Assembly: GCF_000381985.1 (NCBI RefSeq) | Contig: NZ_KB907338.1 | Location: 124,001 to 188,000 of the forward strand | Source of the DNA: Novispirillum itersonii subsp. itersonii ATCC 12639 | GTDB taxonomy: Bacteria > Pseudomonadota > Alphaproteobacteria > Rhodospirillales > Rhodospirillaceae | Reading direction: 5' to 3' | Length of the DNA: 64,000 bases | In this document: positions 37,165-46,338 of the stretch, piece after piece | Position numbering within the stretch: the first letter of the stretch is position 1 | How the letters are laid out: each line of letters begins with the position of its first letter | Program-made: the position numbers and the translations under genes | The notes under the pieces: model-generated | Databases searched by the model: none | Seen by the model: the letters and a program-made list of their open reading frames with translations, nothing else | Told to the model about the DNA's origin: nothing

Positions 37165-37890
37165 TTACTGGCTGACGGTGCTATCGGTCAGCGGCGGGGT
37201 CAGGCTGTCGAGCTGCTCCAGAAACTGCCGGGCCCGGTCAGAGGTGTGGCAGGTGATCAGGATCTGGGCTGTCCGCGCGGGCGGGAGGCCCGGCACGGGC
37301 TCGATCTGCCCGCTCTGGACCTCAGGCAACCCGACCATATTGCCGGGATAGGCAAGGATGTAGTCCACCCGCCGCGCCTTCAGCAGATCAACCGTCTGGA
37401 TCACGTCGTTGGTGCCGATCAGCTCGGCATAGGGGATGCCGTTCAGGGTTGCCGGCCAGTCGGCCATCCGGCGGTTCCGGGCAACCCGGACCGCATCGGC
37501 GGGCGGGGGCGGGGTCCCCCGTAAGTGGTAGTACAGATACTCCACCCGCATCTGCGGGCGGCTGGACAGGGTCTCCGGGCGCGGCTGCGAGGAGGAAAAG
37601 CGCAGGGAGACCATGCAGTCATAGCGGTGCGCCTCAAACAGCGGGTCGGCGCGGATCGGCAGCTCCTCGGTCAGGGTGACAAGCGGGGACAGCCGGTGGA
37701 GGCGGTCAAGCATTGCCGCCTCTTCCGGTGTGGCGGCTTGACCCCCGCGTGCCTTGCTGCCGACATAATAAACCAGCCGCAGCCTGTCCTCCCCGGTTTC
37801 TGCCACCGCTGGGGCCGGGGCCGCCGCCGCCGGGCCGGTAAAGGCCAGCGTGGTAAGGGCCGATGCTGCGAAAGTCTGCGACAGGTTCAT
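37165..37890 (-). CDS. Small periplasmic solute-binding-like protein in the flagellar cluster
   Basis: 241 residues from ATG 37890, with a signal peptide (NLSQTFAASALTTLAFTGPA then AAAPAPA). The mature protein has an Arg/Tyr-rich core (LRLVYYVGSKARGG; RVEYLYYHLRGTPP; LLKARRVDYILAYPGNMVG) resembling one lobe pair of periplasmic binding proteins. It is shorter than paralogs A and B and only distantly similar. It lies between motA and flbD in the fli operon, an unusual position; a stator- or flagellar-associated periplasmic role is possible but unsupported. Confidence 0.55.
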   Translation of the reverse strand: MNLSQTFAASALTTLAFTGPAAAAPAPAVAETGEDRLRLVYYVGSKARGGQAATPEEAAMLDRLHRLSPLVTLTEELPIRADPLFEAHRYDCMVSLRFSSSQPRPETLSSRPQMRVEYLYYHLRGTPPPPADAVRVARNRRMADWPATLNGIPYAELIGTNDVIQTVDLLKARRVDYILAYPGNMVGLPEVQSGQIEPVPGLPPARTAQILITCHTSDRARQFLEQLDSLTPPLTDSTVSQ

Positions 37891-37996
37891 GGTGCCGTAC
37901 CCCGGGGCGGGATCCTGCTGACAGTGTGCGCCGGTTGGGCCAGAAGGCAAGACGCCCGGGGGCGACTGTTACGGCGCAGAGACAGGGAGGCGCCTG

Positions 37997-38830
37997 TCAA
38001 CCGGTCGGTCCGTCTACCCGCTGGTCGGCGGGCAGCAGGCTGTTGACCTGCATTTCCAGACGGCGCGGGCTGTCTTTGCGGCAGATCGACAGCACGCCCA
38101 GCAAATGAATGTGCTGGATCAGCTGATCTTCGGCGCTGTTGCGCTCCATCTTTGATGCCAGCGGCGAAAACACCATGTTCGACAGAATGGCCCCGTAGAA
38201 GGTGGTCAGCAGGGCCACCGCCATACCCGGGCCGATGGCCGACGGGTTGGACAGCTGGCTGAGCATCTGCACCAGACCGATCAGGGTGCCGATCAGCCCC
38301 ATGGCCGGGCTGATTTCAGCCGCGCGGCGCAGCACGCTGGCGGATTTGTCGATCCGGCTCTGCTGGGCGGCGATATCCCGGCGCAGCAGCACCTCGACCT
38401 CGGTATCCGGGGTGCCTTCGATCACCAGCTTCAGGCCATTTTGCAGGACCGGCTGGTCCCGCAGGGCGCCGACGATGTTGCCCTGCAGGGTCAGGATGCC
38501 GTGGCGGCGGGCGAAATCGGCCAGCCGCAGCACATCGCGCGCCGCGTCGGGGCCCGACCGGGTGCGGTGGCGGATGGTCTGGCCCAGATCCTGCCCGGCG
38601 CGCAGCATGTCGCCCCATGAATAGCTGGCGGTGGTGATCAGCACCGTACCGCCGATGACGATCAGCACGCTGGGAAAATCAAGGAAGGCAAGAACCGACC
38701 CGCCCAGCACGATCGCCAGAGCCATCAGCACAAAGGCCCCGGCAATCCCGAACAGGGTTGCCCCGTCGATCAGGCCCCAGCGCCGTCCGATCCGCAGAAG
38801 GGGGAGGCTGGGGCGGGTCTCTTCGGCCAT
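37997..38830 (-). CDS. motA: Flagellar motor stator protein MotA/PomA-type
   Basis: 277 residues with four membrane segments (about 22-45, 50-68, 170-190, 205-228). Typical stator signatures are visible: LIVIGGTVLITTASY near residue 55, MGLIGTLIGLVQMLSQL near 172 and GPGMAVALLTTFYGAILSNMVF near 198. MotA forms the pentamer around the MotB dimer and converts ion flow into torque. No motB is adjacent, unlike the common motAB pair; the gene lies within the fli operon downstream of fliN. H+ versus Na+ coupling cannot be told. Confidence 0.92.
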   Translation of the reverse strand: MAEETRPSLPLLRIGRRWGLIDGATLFGIAGAFVLMALAIVLGGSVLAFLDFPSVLIVIGGTVLITTASYSWGDMLRAGQDLGQTIRHRTRSGPDAARDVLRLADFARRHGILTLQGNIVGALRDQPVLQNGLKLVIEGTPDTEVEVLLRRDIAAQQSRIDKSASVLRRAAEISPAMGLIGTLIGLVQMLSQLSNPSAIGPGMAVALLTTFYGAILSNMVFSPLASKMERNSAEDQLIQHIHLLGVLSICRKDSPRRLEMQVNSLLPADQRVDGPTG

Positions 38831-38907
38831 GCCGGGCTCCTGACTGTAAAAATACCGGTGTCCTCAGCCCGTGCCGGATCCGGACGGGTCCGGCCGGGCC
38901 GGGCCGG

Positions 38908-39276
38908 TCAGTTGCGGTCGGTCTTGATGATTTCCGTCATGGTGATGCCAAGGCGGTCTTCGACCACCACGACCTCGCCACGGGCAACCAGCCGGTTGTT
39001 GACATAGATATCAATGGCTTCGCCGACCTTCCGGTCCAGCTCCACCACCGCGCCGCGGCCCAGCTTCAGCAGCTGGTTGACCTGCATGGACGACTTGCCC
39101 AGCACCGCCTGCACCTTGACCGGAATGTCATACACCGCTTCCAGATCCGCCGCCGAGCGCGGCTTATCGGGAACGGCTTCCCCCATCAGGGTGTTTGCCA
39201 CTTCGTCTTCAGCCGAGGAGGCAGCGGCACGGGATGCGGCTTCCCATTCATCCAGTTCAAGGTCCTGATCGGCCAT
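38908..39276 (-). CDS. fliN: Flagellar motor switch protein FliN
   Basis: 122 residues. An acidic/Ala-rich N-terminus (about 1-45) precedes a SpoA/FliN domain: VYDIPVKVQAVLGKSSMQVN, LKLGRGAVVELDRKVGEAID, VNNRLVARGEVVVVEDRLGI, TMTEII. FliN is the lower C-ring protein that binds CheY-P and FliH. It follows fliH in the operon, with a 214-base gap that contains no clear terminator. Confidence 0.95.
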   Translation of the reverse strand: MADQDLELDEWEAASRAAASSAEDEVANTLMGEAVPDKPRSAADLEAVYDIPVKVQAVLGKSSMQVNQLLKLGRGAVVELDRKVGEAIDIYVNNRLVARGEVVVVEDRLGITMTEIIKTDRN

Positions 39277-39490
39277 TGCGGCATCTCCTGCAGGGTCTGT
39301 CCGGGGGGCGTCCGTGGAATAAACGGGGCCGCCGGGGTTATTTTCAGTTGGTTATGGCATGAAAGACCGGCAGACGTCACCGGGGTTTGGCCCGGGTCTT
39401 TCAGGGGGGGCATCCGGCTGCCGGGGCTGCCGGGGCCACCGGGGCCGGGCAGGATTGATGGCGACGGAGGGGACGGGATCGGGCTGTACA

Positions 39491-40360
39491 TCATTCAGCG
39501 GGCACCGCAGGAGGAGGGGTATACCAGCGCCGGGTATCGGTCTCGGGCCAGACATCTTCGTCAGCAGGACCGGGCGCGGCGGCGGGGGCAGGGTCAGGGT
39601 CGGGCGGGGCGGGAAGATCCAGCGCCTCGCCACGGGTGAACCGGGGAATGTTCCGCTCCACCAGATCCTCCACCTGCTGCCACAGGCGGGTGGTGTTGCG
39701 TTCAGCACCGCCGTCGGCCCATTCCAGCCGGGCATCTGACAGCACCATCGACGGGTCTTCGACCGTGACGATCCGGCCTTCAAACCCGGCCCGCTGGGCA
39801 ACCTGCATGATCTGGTCGCGCAGCAGCGGCACCATGTCGGGGTGAACGCGCAGCATCAGGCGCGGGTGGGCGTGCAGCTCCGGCATCAGGGCGGCGACCA
39901 GCGCGGTGATTTCCGCCGCCGCATAGTGGCTGCCGGTATGGGGCAGAAGTTTGCGGCAGACGGCCAGCGCCACCTGTGTCGCCAGTTCGCCGATTTCACC
40001 GGTGGCCCGTTCCAGCCCCGGCTTCAGACCGGCGATGCCTTCGGCGCAGCGGGTCAGGGCGCTGACCATGGCCTGTTCCAGCGCTGTCGAGGCTTCTTCC
40101 AGCGCTGCGGTATGCCCGGCGACATAGGCTTCCTCCCGCGCCAGCTCCATTTCCTCTTCGGTATAGAGCGGCGGGGGCGGGGCGGGCTCGGCATCATAGA
40201 CGCCGTCCGCCGCCAGATAGTCGGCTTCCTCCCCCTCGTGCCCGGCCAGATGCCCGGTCGGAGCCGCATACAGCAGGTCCGAGGCCACGGTCTGCCCGGG
40301 ATCCTCCGGCTCGTCGAAGCGGAGGTCGAAGGTAAACTTGCGGACGGTCGGGGCCGACAT
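39491..40360 (-). CDS. fliH: Flagellar assembly protein FliH (FlbE)
   Basis: 289 residues. The N-terminus has a short conserved patch (TVRKFTFDLRFDEPEDPGQT) followed by an acidic region, a coiled coil (TEEEMELAREEAYVAGHTAA) with Gly-spaced positions, and a C-terminal FliH/HrpE domain (GELATQVALAVCRKLLPHTG; HPRLMLRVHPDMVPLLRDQI). FliH anchors the FliI ATPase to FliN in the C-ring. Its place between fliG and fliN matches flbE in Caulobacter. The last 40 residues are Pro/Ala-rich. Confidence 0.9.
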   Translation of the reverse strand: MSAPTVRKFTFDLRFDEPEDPGQTVASDLLYAAPTGHLAGHEGEEADYLAADGVYDAEPAPPPPLYTEEEMELAREEAYVAGHTAALEEASTALEQAMVSALTRCAEGIAGLKPGLERATGEIGELATQVALAVCRKLLPHTGSHYAAAEITALVAALMPELHAHPRLMLRVHPDMVPLLRDQIMQVAQRAGFEGRIVTVEDPSMVLSDARLEWADGGAERNTTRLWQQVEDLVERNIPRFTRGEALDLPAPPDPDPAPAAAPGPADEDVWPETDTRRWYTPPPAVPAE

Positions 40361-40422
40361 GAAGGGGCGGGATCCTTATCACCAGAGAGGAACAGGGCAG
40401 GCAGGGCGGAGACGGGCGGGGA

Positions 40423-41442
40423 TCAGTAGACCAGCTCGTCGTCGTCCTTGCCTTCGGAGATCACGATCTGGCCGGAATTGGCCAGTTCCTTGGCAAGCAC
40501 CACGATGATGTTCTGGGCTTCGTCCACTTCGCGCAGACGCACCGGGCCCAGGGCCTCCATGTCTTCGCGCAGCATCTTCCCGGCGCGTTCCGACATGTTC
40601 TTGAAGAAGATTTCCTTCAGGCCGTCCGATGCCCCCTTCAGGGCCAGACCCAGCTTGTCCTTTTCCACATGGCGCAGCAGGGTCTGCACGCCCTGGGTAT
40701 CGAGGCGGGTAAGATCCTCGAAGGTGAACATGAGCTGTTTGATCTTCTCGGCGCTTTCGCGGTTGCGCTCTTCCAGCGCCCCCATGAAGCGGGCCTCGGT
40801 GTTGCGGTCGAGGTTGTTGAAGATGTCGGCCATCATCTCGTGCGCATCGCGGCGGGCGGTGCGGGCAAGGTTGGACATGAACTCGGTGCGCAGGGTCTTT
40901 TCCACGCCGTCCAGCACTTCCTTCTGCACCGCTTCCATGTGCAGCATACGCATGATGACTTCCATGGCGAAGCCTTCGGGCAGCAGCGCCAGCACCCGGG
41001 CCCCGTGGTCGGCCTTGATCTTTGACAGCACCACCGCCACGGTCTGCGGGTATTCGTTCTTCAGGTAGTTGGCCAGCACCTGCTCGTTCACGTTGCCGAG
41101 CTTATCCCACATGGTGCGCCCGGCCGGACCCCGGATTTCTTCCATGATCGCATCGACGCGGTCTTTGCCGAGGGACTTCAGCAGCAGGCGTTCGGTGGTG
41201 TCATACGACCCGACCAGCGACCCGGTGTTAGAGATGGCATCGGCAAATTCGACGAACAGACGCTCGACGATATTGGATGACACCGTGCCAAGGTTGGCCA
41301 TGATCTGGGAGATTTCCCTGATCTCCTCGTCATCCATCATCGAGAAGATCTTCGCCGCATGCTCTTCACCCAGTGACAGCAGCAGGATGGCTGCCTTCTG
41401 GGGGCCGGTGAGGCTGCGGTAGTCTTCCTTTACGCGACCCAA
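40423..41442 (-). CDS. fliG: Flagellar motor switch protein FliG
   Basis: 339 residues, full length. The N-domain starts [20 protein letters not shown], the middle domain has the EHPQ-like surface replaced by [13 protein letters not shown] near 130, and the C-domain carries the charged torque helix region ([20 protein letters not shown] and [20 protein letters not shown]). FliG links the FliF ring to MotA and sets rotation direction. It sits between fliF and fliH in the same operon. Confidence 0.97.
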   Translation of the reverse strand: MGRVKEDYRSLTGPQKAAILLLSLGEEHAAKIFSMMDDEEIREISQIMANLGTVSSNIVERLFVEFADAISNTGSLVGSYDTTERLLLKSLGKDRVDAIMEEIRGPAGRTMWDKLGNVNEQVLANYLKNEYPQTVAVVLSKIKADHGARVLALLPEGFAMEVIMRMLHMEAVQKEVLDGVEKTLRTEFMSNLARTARRDAHEMMADIFNNLDRNTEARFMGALEERNRESAEKIKQLMFTFEDLTRLDTQGVQTLLRHVEKDKLGLALKGASDGLKEIFFKNMSERAGKMLREDMEALGPVRLREVDEAQNIIVVLAKELANSGQIVISEGKDDDELVY

Positions 41443-41537
41443 GGCGCGAACTCCCTACACTGTGGCCGGGCCCTGCCGGGGCAGGGGGGCCGGAGATGAC
41501 GGACAACAGAGACCGGAACATAACCCCGAAGCCGGGA

Positions 41538-43190
41538 TCAGGCCTCCTGATACAGCCAGTTGCGGACGATGGACAGGGCTTCTTCCGGATGCTTTTCGAC
41601 GATTTCGCCGATCTTGCGCAGGCTGGAGGCTTTGACGCGGCCTTCGACCTTGTCGATGTCGATCAGCTCGTCGGAGATATCCTCTTCTTCCGGGATCGGC
41701 GCCGGGCCGGTCAGCTGCGGGGCACCGGGCAGGCCCTCGGCGGTCAGCAGCTGATTGTCAGCAGAGGCGGCGGCCCCTTCAAAGGCACGGGAAATCAGCG
41801 GGCGGACCACCAGCAGGATCACGAGGATGGCGACGATCGCCACGCCCAGCCCTTCGGCCATGCGCATAACCTCTTCCTTGGTGAACCCAAGGAACATCCA
41901 CGGCTTTTCCCCTTCCAGATCAATGACCTGAAACTGCATGTTGACCATTTCGATCTGGTCGCCACGGTTGGCGTCAAAGCCGATGGCAGACCGCACCAGC
42001 GCCGACAGCTTATCCATCTCCTGCTCGGACCGCGGCTGATACTGCTTCTGCTCGCCGGTGCCGGTATACAGGCCGTCAATCAGCACCGCCACGGACAGCC
42101 GCTTGATGCTCGGGCCTTCCTTGACCTGATTGACCACCTTTTTCGAGATTTCGAAATTGGTGGTTTCCTCGGTGCGGTTTTCGCGGCTGGTGGCGGCCGG
42201 GCCGCCGCTGTTGGTCTGGGCGTTGGGCAGATTGTTGGCGACGCTGACGGTGCCGGGGTCGTTTTCGGTGGACTGGTTGTTTTCGTTGCGGGTGACGGTG
42301 GAGCGGGCGACCTGCTGATCAGGGTCAAAGACTTCCTGATTGGTGATCACCTTGTCAAAGTCCATGTCGGCCCGCACCTCGGCGCGCACCTTGCCCGGGC
42401 CCAGCACGCTTTCCAGCAGCTGCTCAACCGAGCGGGACAGGCGGTTTTCCGCCTTCAGACGCATCTGTTCCTGATTGCTGATCACCGCCATGGCGTCGGT
42501 GTCGTCGGGGGACGACAGCAGGGCTCCATGTTCGTCAACCACCGCGACGTGGCCCGGCTTCATCTTCGGGACCGAGCTGGCGATCAGGCGCTGGATCGCC
42601 ATCACCTGATCCCGCTCCAGACGGCCACGCGACATTTTGATGTAAACCGAGGCGGTGGGGTCCTGCGTTTCGCGGGTGAACATCTCGCGCTTGGGCATCA
42701 CCAGATGCACGCGGGCGGCCTTGACGTGGTCAATCGCCATGATGGTGCGGGCCAGTTCGCCTTCCAGCGCCCGCACCATGTTGATGTTCTGCATGAAATT
42801 GGTGGCCCCGAGGCTGTCCATCTTATCGAACACCTCGTAGCCGACCGACCCGCCGATCGGCAGGGCCTTTTCGGCCATCTGCACGCGCAGCTTCAGCACC
42901 TGATCGGCGGGCACCAGCACTTCGGTGCCGTTGGCGCGCAGTTCGTAGGGGATTTTGCGGGCATCAAGGTCGGCGATAATCGCCTTGGAATCCTGCGGGG
43001 CCAGATCGCCGAACAGCAGTTCCATCGGCTGGGAGCTGAAGCGGGTGGCGAAATAGATCAGGAAGCCGAGCATCCCGATGGCAACACCGGCAAGGGCGGC
43101 CAGACGGGCAGGGCCGAGATTGCGCATCTGTGCAAGGAATGAGTCCACTGCTTCCGTTCCCGTTTGTTTACGCCGCCCGAAGGCCGTCAC
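41538..43190 (-). CDS. fliF: Flagellar MS-ring protein FliF
   Basis: 550 residues. The first membrane helix spans about 33-52 (LAALAGVAIGMLGFLIYFAT), with ring-building motif domains (LFGDLAPQDSKAIIADLDAR; RALEGELARTIMAIDHVKAA; PTASVYIKMSRG), a beta-collar region (about 300-370, Asn/Thr-rich) and the second helix around 455-475 (GVAIVAILVILLVVRPLI). The C-terminal tail (about 525-550) should bind FliG. It is the first gene of the minus-strand operon; its leader contains a TTAAC half CtrA site at 43235-43240 but no complete box. Confidence 0.96.
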   Translation of the reverse strand: MTAFGRRKQTGTEAVDSFLAQMRNLGPARLAALAGVAIGMLGFLIYFATRFSSQPMELLFGDLAPQDSKAIIADLDARKIPYELRANGTEVLVPADQVLKLRVQMAEKALPIGGSVGYEVFDKMDSLGATNFMQNINMVRALEGELARTIMAIDHVKAARVHLVMPKREMFTRETQDPTASVYIKMSRGRLERDQVMAIQRLIASSVPKMKPGHVAVVDEHGALLSSPDDTDAMAVISNQEQMRLKAENRLSRSVEQLLESVLGPGKVRAEVRADMDFDKVITNQEVFDPDQQVARSTVTRNENNQSTENDPGTVSVANNLPNAQTNSGGPAATSRENRTEETTNFEISKKVVNQVKEGPSIKRLSVAVLIDGLYTGTGEQKQYQPRSEQEMDKLSALVRSAIGFDANRGDQIEMVNMQFQVIDLEGEKPWMFLGFTKEEVMRMAEGLGVAIVAILVILLVVRPLISRAFEGAAASADNQLLTAEGLPGAPQLTGPAPIPEEEDISDELIDIDKVEGRVKASSLRKIGEIVEKHPEEALSIVRNWLYQEA

Positions 43191-43631
43191 ACCACTGGTT
43201 TGGTCTGACCCTATGCCTCCTCAGTGAAAAAGGAGTTAACAGTAGGCAAAACCTGCCGGGATCAGCGGGAAAAAGTGACCTGAAACAAGTGGCTGATTGC
43301 CCCGCTGTCGGGCGTGAACACTGATTTTCCTGCCGGTTTGCCTGTTCTGGGGGGGGGCGGGGCCGCCGGGAGCGGGGCCGGCGTTCCGGGCCGGGGACTC
43401 GGCAGAATCTGACCGGCGGTACCCCTGCGGACTATAATGACTCCAGAGTTATCAGCGGCGGGAACAGGGGGGGTGCCCCACCGGGGCCGGAGTTGCGATC
43501 GACGGGCCGGATTTCAGCGGATTTCCGGCGTTATCAATACAAGAGAACTCCCCCCCGTGGGTGCACCGCGGTCCTGATCCGGGCGGTTTGCTCTGTTGTC
43601 GGGAAAGCACCCTCATCGCAGCCTGATGTCC

Positions 43632-43672
43632 CAAAAAGCAAACCCCGCTGAAAAACAACGGGGCTTGTCACC
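43632..43672 (-). terminator. Terminator of the NarL-type regulator gene
   Basis: On the minus strand AGCCCCGTTG-TTTTT-CAGCGGGGTT is followed by TGCTTTTTGGG: a roughly ten-pair GC stem with one internal mismatch and then a T-run, about 130 bases after the stop of the 43795 gene. Confidence 0.75.
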
Positions 43673-43737
43673 ACTCTGACAGACCCCGGCGGGCCTGCTT
43701 TTTTATGTTCAGGTCTGCCGTAGACAGCCCTGCCGGG

Positions 43738-43782
43738 GACAGGTCCGTCGGGGCAGGTCCGCCGGGGCAGGTCCGCCGGGGC
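43738..43782. repeat. 14-bp tandem repeat, about three copies
   Basis: gacaggtccgtcgggg / gcaggtccgccggg / gcaggtccgccggg run head to tail just after the stop of the NarL-type gene and end in a run of nine or ten G. Possibly slippage-prone; no function evident. Confidence 0.65.
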
Positions 43783-43794
43783 AAGGGGGGGGGG

Positions 43795-44478
43795 TTATGG
43801 GGTGGCTTCCACTTCCCTGCGGGCAGCGCTGATGGCCTTGGCGCGGCTGTTGACGCCAAAGGCCCGCAGAATTGCCGTAACATGCACTTTGATCGTCGCT
43901 TCGGCCACCTGCAGGCGGTCGGCGATTTCCTTATTCGACATCCCCTCGATGATCAGATCCAGCACATCGCGCTGCCGCGGTGTGAGAGAGCTGACGCCCC
44001 GGGTGCCCCGGACCGCCACATCCGGCGACGGGCTGCGCATCACGCCCCCGCCCAGCTGCGGCAGGGCCGCCGGGGCTGCGGCCCGGCTGGTCACCAGCGG
44101 CGGCACATAGGTACCCCCGGCCAGCACCAGTGACAGGGCGGCCCGCATCACATCTTCCGGCAGCGACTTGGGCAGGTAGCCCGCACCGCCCAGAGCCAGA
44201 ACCTGCAGGGCGATATCCGGGGATTCCTCGGCAGAGACCACGGCCACCGGTGCCGGGGCGGCGGCGGCCAGCATTTCTTTCACCCCGTCCAGCCCGGTGG
44301 TGTCGGGCATCGACAGATCCATCAGCACGAGATCAATATCCGGGTGCTGCCCCACCACGTCCAGTGCGGCCTGCAGACTGTCCGCCTGAAGCAGGGTGAC
44401 ATCAGGCGAGACCTTTTCAAGGGTCAGCGCCAGTGCCCGCCGCACCAGAGGATGGTCATCCGCTACAAGAAACTTCAT
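43795..44478 (-). CDS. NarL/FixJ-type response regulator
   Basis: 227 residues. The receiver has VADDHPLVRRAL at the start, phospho-acceptor Asp in DLVLMDLSMPDTTGLDG near 54 and Lys in GYLPKSLPED near 103. After an Ala/Pro/Gly-rich linker, a LuxR HTH covers about 163-220 (LTPRQRDVLDLIIEGMSNKE; VAEATIKVHVTAILRAFGVN). No sensor kinase is adjacent, so it is probably an orphan regulator. It starts divergently from nothing: the next gene upstream (44584) runs the same way with a 105-base gap. Confidence 0.88.
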   Translation of the reverse strand: MKFLVADDHPLVRRALALTLEKVSPDVTLLQADSLQAALDVVGQHPDIDLVLMDLSMPDTTGLDGVKEMLAAAAPAPVAVVSAEESPDIALQVLALGGAGYLPKSLPEDVMRAALSLVLAGGTYVPPLVTSRAAAPAALPQLGGGVMRSPSPDVAVRGTRGVSSLTPRQRDVLDLIIEGMSNKEIADRLQVAEATIKVHVTAILRAFGVNSRAKAISAARREVEATP

Positions 44479-44583
44479 TCGTTTTTCCCCACTGCTCAGC
44501 CCGGAAGCTGACTGTCGGCAGACATGTTTACCCTTCGGTAGATCTGCCCTTCCGCAACTGCTGACTGCTTCCTCAGGAAAGAC

Positions 44584-45696
44584 CTACCGCCGCATTCCGT
44601 CAAGATCAGCCAAACGGCCTATATCGAGCAGCAGAGTCTTTTGTGCAGCGAGGAAATTATTGTCTGACAATATAAACAGGTGCGGATCCTTCTCCGTTCC
44701 GGATCGGGTGGGCAATACAACCAAGGATTCATAGTTTTCGTGTATGGCAGCGGGGTCCGGGCGGAAAAGTTCCGGTCCGTCCAGCACCTTGGCGCCATCG
44801 TCCCACAGCTCGGGGCCGAGTCGCCTGATCCGGGTATGGAATGTCAGCGGGAAGGACCACGCCCGCTCGATCAGCAGGACGGTGCCATCGGCCAGCGCGG
44901 TGGCACCGCTGACCTCGTAGTCTTCAAAGGCGGCGATCCGGCGGGGGGACCAGCGGTACTGGCCGGGGTGCCGGTCATCGGGAATGCCGACCCAGGCGCG
45001 GATCAGGCGGCGGTCCGGCGCCCCGGATCCATGCGCTGGTCCGCTGTCGTCTGGCACCGTGCTTTCCTGCACCAGCAGCAGGCGCCCGTCGGGGTGCAGG
45101 GCCATTCCTTCCAGACCGCCATTGTTGATCACCCGGCCAAAATCATCGGGCAGGGCCACGGCCAGCGGGGGGGATGCCAGATCGGGCGGATACGCCCACA
45201 GGCGATGGTCCATCTCGAAGGAAATCAGCAGACTGCCATCGGCGCGGGCCACAATTTCTTCCGAGTCGCGGTCCCGGTTTTTCAGCAGAGGCTGAAGGTT
45301 AAGCCCGGTCAGGGGGCGGACCTCGGGCTCCACGGTCAGATCCGGGGCCCCGTCAGGGGTCAGGGTAAAGCGGACCAGTGTCCCCCGGTCAGAAACCGCA
45401 GTCAGGCTGATCCGGCCATCGGCTGCCACCCCGGTTACGGCCATGCCCGACAGCCCGCCGAAGCGCAGCGAGGGATGGCGCAGGCTCCAGCCCCGCCCCG
45501 GCGGGGCATCCGGGCTGATGGCATTGATCACCGGAACTGTCGGCTCGGCCTGCCACGGCGGGCTGGCCGGGCGCGGGGAGAGCGAGGGTTGCAGCGCGCA
45601 GCCTGAAAACGAAGACAGCAGCAGTGCGCACAAAACCACAGAACCGGACCGCAGGGCGGACAGGCGCCGACGGGTAAGGCGTGCAGAGTCGGGCAT
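44584..45696 (-). CDS. Esterase-like phytase-family lipoprotein
   Basis: 370 residues from ATG 45696. The N-terminus has basic residues, a hydrophobic stretch and a lipobox (LLLSSFSGC), so it should be lipid-anchored. The mature part matches the esterase-like activity of phytase family: FGGLSGMAVTGVAADGRISL, LTAVSDRGTLVRF, DSEEIVARADGSLLISFE, NNGGLEGMALHPDGRLLLVQ and a C-terminal LFILSDNNF. This is a beta-propeller fold found in many proteobacteria; substrate unknown, perhaps phosphate esters. It is monocistronic. Confidence 0.82.
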   Translation of the reverse strand: MPDSARLTRRRLSALRSGSVVLCALLLSSFSGCALQPSLSPRPASPPWQAEPTVPVINAISPDAPPGRGWSLRHPSLRFGGLSGMAVTGVAADGRISLTAVSDRGTLVRFTLTPDGAPDLTVEPEVRPLTGLNLQPLLKNRDRDSEEIVARADGSLLISFEMDHRLWAYPPDLASPPLAVALPDDFGRVINNGGLEGMALHPDGRLLLVQESTVPDDSGPAHGSGAPDRRLIRAWVGIPDDRHPGQYRWSPRRIAAFEDYEVSGATALADGTVLLIERAWSFPLTFHTRIRRLGPELWDDGAKVLDGPELFRPDPAAIHENYESLVVLPTRSGTEKDPHLFILSDNNFLAAQKTLLLDIGRLADLDGMRR

Positions 45697-45763
45697 GCGG
45701 ATGTCCTGAAAAATCAGCAGAAAAATCAGTGTGCGGGAGACCGGACGGTCTGAAAACAGAAAA

Positions 45764-45795
45764 TCCGGACAGAGAGATATCCCTCTCTGTCCGGA
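45764..45795 (-). terminator. Rho-independent terminator of the ialB-like gene
   Basis: TCCGGACAGAGAG / CTCTCTGTCCGGA is a perfect 13-bp stem with a six-base loop. On the minus strand it is followed by TTTTCTGTTTT, 40 bases after the stop of the 45838 gene. Confidence 0.9.
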
Positions 45796-45837
45796 TCCCA
45801 TCCTTCCGGGCTGTGCCGGGCCGCTGGCGCCGGGGTC

Positions 45838-46338
45838 TTACTTGCTCAGGGCAGCCAGACCATCGTTGAAGCCCTTCAGGCTGATGGTGGCGTTGACAGT
45901 CTGCTGGTTGGCCATGGTGAAGGTGAAGTTCATCTGCTTGCCCGACTTCATGCGCTCAACCGCCTGCGAGGCCAGAGACACCACAGTGGAGCAGCCACCG
46001 GGCAGGCAGGTGGTGAACGGCAGGTTGGCCGGCTCGTTCCCGTCGATGTTGATCACCAGCGGCTTCAGCAGCAGCACGCCCAGCGGCGCGATCACGCGCA
46101 GCGACGGCGAAGCCGGGTTGCCCTGCATGGCGATATCAACGCGCAGCAGCGGGGCCTTGGTCTTGGCATCAACATAATCCTGCTGCAGCAGGCAGGCCTT
46201 CGGCTGCTTGGGGTCGCAGCCCATCGACCAGTTGCCGAACTTCTGCACTTTGGCCCCTTTTTCCTGCGCAAAGGCCGGGACAGCGGCACAGAGAACGGCA
46301 GAGGCGATAAGGGAAACGCGGAGAGCCTTGGAAAACAC
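45838..46338 (-). CDS. Invasion-associated locus B (IalB) family periplasmic protein
   Basis: 166 residues from a GTG at 46338 (CAGGATTGCATC gives AGGA seven bases upstream); the open frame extends further but with no ribosome site. A signal peptide (ALRVSLIASAVLCAAVPAFA) precedes VQKFGNWSMGCDPKQPKACL, RVIAPLGVLLLKPLVINIDG, LPFTTCLPGGCSTVVSLASQ: the W-x-x-x-C and paired-Cys pattern of IalB/SciB-like proteins. First named for erythrocyte invasion in Bartonella, but the family is widespread in free-living alphaproteobacteria with unknown role, so no virulence function is implied. Confidence 0.88.
   Translation of the reverse strand: MFSKALRVSLIASAVLCAAVPAFAQEKGAKVQKFGNWSMGCDPKQPKACLLQQDYVDAKTKAPLLRVDIAMQGNPASPSLRVIAPLGVLLLKPLVINIDGNEPANLPFTTCLPGGCSTVVSLASQAVERMKSGKQMNFTFTMANQQTVNATISLKGFNDGLAALSK

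Larger units (their letters stand above)
43191..43794. other. Intergenic region upstream of fliF and downstream of the NarL-type gene
   Basis: About 600 bases. From right to left it holds a 14-bp tandem repeat, a minus-strand terminator, a stretch with no convincing gene, and the fliF leader with GTTAAC at 43235-43240. A GGCA…TTTTGC pair near 43250 looks like a sigma-54 promoter but has eight instead of ten bases between the GG and GC elements. Confidence 0.5.

Noticed and set aside
41496-43142. 548-codon plus-strand frame over fliF
   Set aside because: Antisense shadow with His/Gly/Val-rich composition; fliF is certain.
43240-43265. Sigma-54 promoter for fliF
   Set aside because: On the minus strand GGCAGGTTTTGC has eight bases between the GG and GC elements; the consensus needs ten.
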